DNA from: Branchiostoma floridae
Lineage: Eukaryota > Chordata > Leptocardii > Amphioxiformes > Branchiostomatidae
Length of the DNA: 64,000 nucleotides
Assembly (NCBI RefSeq): GCF_000003815.2
Contig: NC_049982.1
Coordinates: 21,586,213 to 21,650,212 of the forward strand
Reading direction: 5' to 3'
Of this stretch, positions 61,202-64,000 are shown one piece after another. The notes beneath the pieces are model-generated. The model saw nothing but the letters and a program-made list of their open reading frames with translations, ran no database searches and was not told the origin of the DNA. The first letter of the stretch is position 1. Each line of letters begins with the position of its first letter. Both the position numbers and the translations under genes were made by a program.

Positions 61202-62430
61202 TTTGTTGCAAAACTGCAAGCATCCCAAAAGACGACAAATGGCATCAATTTAGTATAGCCTGTAGCCACAAACCAAAACAGCCAGCAAGTGCGTCAATGG
61301 AAAGAGAAAACAACAGCTTCAGAGGTAATTACTAATTGTCTCCCGAATATGTTTTCATTGGACGGTACGCATCTCCGGCCCCCTGCCGACACATCCAACT
61401 CCCACGCTCTATACGTCAGTCATATCATTTGGGTTCAAACACTACTGTCCCTTCTCGTTTTGTACCGCTCGACTTGGTCACCGTAACAGGTTAATATGGC
61501 CCTCCGCCTGTCAAGTCGTGTTATTCATGACACTTTATCATTCTGGAGGACCCAGCAAAATAGCAAACCTCATTAGATAAGCGTCATAGTTATATAATAT
61601 GAACATGGCTAGTGACAGGAACATCCTGTTATTAGTGAAAAAAATCTCCAAAGGAAACTCAAATGTACAGAAACACCCTGTCAATTGTAAAAATGAAATT
61701 CTTATTGAGATAGAGATAGACAGTAACATCCTGTCAATGAATAGCCTTAACCATACAATATACTTTATACTATATACATTTATCACATCCGGTATACCTA
61801 TTACAGTTGTGGTGCAATAAACTTTAATTTGACTTGACTTGACATGTATACGTATATATATATATATTTTCCCAGGTCGAGAACTAAATGCCCTAACAGA
61901 GCCTTCTCTGCAGTACAGCTACCGGTCGGTGGGAGAAAAATGTCAAAAAACGACCGTCAAATTGCCAAATTTCGGTCTTTTCGGGAATGGGGAAACTGTG
62001 AATAGCTTGCAAAGGAGTTCAACTTCTTCTGGCTTAGTTGATTCCGATTTCAAAAATGGGACCATTTCAAGTCTAGCACATTTCATAAACAATGCAAAAT
62101 GGGATATCAGTTATAGTTGTGCCCTTTGCATTTCACGATAGGAGTGGTTGAGCGTACATTTCCTGTAGTTTATCTCGTTCTATAGAGCTGTCACATCCAC
62201 ACTTTAATCCTAATTTGTGAAGCAAGACGACGGGGAACAAATGCGACATGCAATTTTTTTTTCTGTTTGTCAATCCACTCTAGAATGTTGCAAGGTGTAT
62301 GGATTCCTTACCGGCGCAAAATAACTTTGGATGCCGGAGGGAGCCGTTTGATCGGCTGGATTATGGCTGCAGTGAACACCTGTAGCTATATATAAGACCG
62401 AGGTAGTCCCATATACCTTTTTGAGGCCGA
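61202..62430. other. Opsin upstream region, no gene seen
   Basis: Contains a retroelement-like 3' tail (CAATAAACTTTAATTTGACT with TGACT repeats, about 61814-61843). The frame at 61839-62141 has no recognisable domain. Confidence 0.35.
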
Positions 62431-62469
62431 TGGCGCGGTGGGTTGTTTACCACTGCTAATAGTGCTCTG

Positions 62470-62675
62470 TATTGAAAGGCGAAGCTCGACCATCTCCTTT
62501 CCCTACCTTTTCCCTCCCCTACCAAAGTCCGGAACCCATTTTTATACCATGGGAATAGTGGGGAATGTTGCGCTAAGTGCCTTTCTGAAGGGCACAACAT
62601 GTGACATGTCAGATCCAGCACCTCTGGGTTCTGGGCCAAACACCCCAACCGGTACGCCAACACGACGCCACTGAG
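62470..62675 (-). mobile_element. tRNA-derived SINE, minus strand
   Basis: On the minus strand: A-box-like TTGGCGTACCGG, a degenerate B-box, then TTGTGCCCTTCAGAAAGGCA, the same tail as the SINE at 27.8 kb, and GGGTTCCGGACTTTGGTAGG. The left boundary is approximate. Confidence 0.6.
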
Positions 62676-62759
62676 CTACATATGGAAAGTCATACACAGA
62701 AGCTAGTTTTCTACCTCAGACAGTACTCAGTAACAAATGAAGGACCAGACAAAGCTTCT

Positions 62760-64000
62760 GCACAGTAGAATGTTTATTGTTGTAAAGCAATCGTTGCACA
62801 AAAAAACACCGTAGCGGCTATGAGACATGCCCTAAACAAAAGGAAATCCTGCTCCTTTCTCTCACTTTTTGACAATACACATGAATGATATAAACCTTTC
62901 TCAACGTTATGTCCAATGTTTATCCCAAATTTATCTTTATAGTAGCTCATGCAATGGCAATTGCTTTTTTCATTTCTCCTTTAAAAATCATGTTCCATTG
63001 CCACATACATACGTACAAATTTTTGGGTAAAAAGAATAAACAACCACTTTAGTTATTACCACACGGTAACAAAAGTAACAGATTACCTCATTACAAAACA
63101 ATAGAGTATGATTTCCCCTTGTGAATTTTTTTTCACATCAAAAAATGGAGAACTTTGAAGTTCACAATGCAAACTACTGAAAAGCATTAGTGTCCCCTGG
63201 TTGTATTGTTTCACCACACAACAGTTCATGTTGGTATAAAAACTACCCTTAATAACATTAGACTTGATGTATTAAAACATGTAACTTTAAGAAGAGTTCT
63301 TAGCAGCATCATGGCATATTGTATGTACCCCTACTTATCTATACATACTAACGTACACCTTTTATTTTACAATGTGAAGCTATATGGAAGAGATACCAGT
63401 GGCAAACGTCCTTGCCAAACCTTTCTTCCTGTCTTTCCCACACTTGAGGAAGCTCTATGTAAGATTTGGAATTTTCCTCTTGAAAAAGTTACAAAATGTA
63501 GAAAGAAATGAATATTTTTCCACTACATGAAGATTTTAATGTCTAAAATGTTTTCAGTTCTGTTGCGCTTTTTTTTGCCAAAAGGTACAAAGGACCCATT
63601 TAAAATGGTGACTTTATCAACAGACAAAAATCTTTTCAAGCCAGACTATCTGGTTTGTACATTTAAATTTGTCATTGTTTGCCAATGCGTCTAACTGTTA
63701 GCTTCTTTGAACTAGCAGTGCTGATGATATCTAGCTGCACCACATGTACTCGTATAAAACCCTGAGACTATACTGTGTTCCTACGTGGTATTCTACGATT
63801 GTCAGCTTTTTTTATATGTCATAAGTAGTACTTACTCCCTTTCCAAAATTCGTAGCTGTTGTAAGGATGTACACATAAATGATTTTGTCATGGTATAACT
63901 TTGCTAACATAAAAGCCCTTACAGTTCACCACAATATTTACTTGTAGTTATAAAAGGCACACACATCATACTTATTCACCATTATTCTCTTAAAGATAGT
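62760..64000 (-). other. Possible 3' UTR of a minus-strand gene outside the window
   Basis: AATAAA on the minus strand near 62772-62778, followed to the right by 1.2 kb of AT-rich sequence without exon signals. This would fit a long 3' UTR of a gene entering from the right; plain intergenic DNA is equally possible. Confidence 0.2.

Noticed and set aside
1-64000. CRISPR arrays, operons, prokaryotic RBS or terminators
   Set aside because: Gene structure is clearly eukaryotic with spliced exons; no spaced identical repeats of CRISPR type were seen.

Overview
The window looks like nuclear DNA of a cephalochordate (amphioxus, Branchiostoma). Genes are split into small exons with GT-AG (and a few GC-AG) introns. 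Five tandem nuclear-receptor genes of the FXR/LXR/EcR type (NR1H) dominate it; an NR1H expansion in amphioxus is something I recall from the literature but cannot check here. Introns and intergenic DNA are full of small DNA transposons, SINEs and a Penelope-like element. The species is inferred, not proven.

Layout. At the left edge, on the minus strand, lie the first two coding exons of SNRNP200 (Brr2 spliceosomal helicase), with a 5S-rRNA-derived SINE in intron 1; the gene runs off the left end. Five plus-strand receptor genes follow head to tail: A (5360-11541, 590 aa), B (24192-28348, 592 aa), C (31569-36147, 411 aa), D (39816-44302, 556 aa) and E (50055-57875, 597 aa). All exon chains were assembled by hand from splice sites and phases, and every spliced CDS length is a multiple of three. 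The shared plan is: exon 1 = short acidic N-terminus plus first zinc finger; exon 2 = 141-nt second zinc finger; exon 3 = hinge plus start of the ligand-binding domain (LBD); then LBD exons of 147, 88-94, 114 and 236-239 nt. Gene A alone has an extra intron at the start of the LBD. Each start codon lies just downstream of an acceptor, so each gene should have an upstream non-coding exon. At 59391-61201 on the minus strand is a three-exon opsin-like receptor gene that keeps the retinal-binding lysine but lacks both cysteines of the usual extracellular disulfide. The right end, 62.7-64 kb, shows no coding signal and may be the 3' UTR of a minus-strand gene outside the window.

Most notable: (1) a 456-bp LTR mini-element at 15751-16206 whose 176-bp LTRs contain tRNA-like pol III boxes, with PBS, polypurine tract and 4-bp target duplication; (2) a 2.8-kb foldback transposon in gene E intron 4, with ~0.63-kb inverted arms built of short tandem repeats and a 6-bp target duplication; (3) a 5'-truncated Penelope-like element in gene C with a GIY-YIG domain, a hammerhead-like motif and a 13-bp target duplication; (4) receptor peculiarities: near-identical second zinc-finger exons in A, D and E suggesting gene conversion, an SF-1-like P-box in C, a conserved FxxLL-type hinge motif in A, B, D and E that C lacks, and apparent loss of the His-Trp activation switch; (5) candidate receptor binding sites (IR-1, ER-6, IR-2) upstream of genes B and E.

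How the genes may work together: the five receptors share DNA-binding and dimerisation architecture but differ in hinge and helix 12, as expected of recently duplicated ligand sensors diverging in ligand and cofactor use while exchanging DNA-binding exons. SNRNP200 and the opsin appear to be unrelated neighbours.
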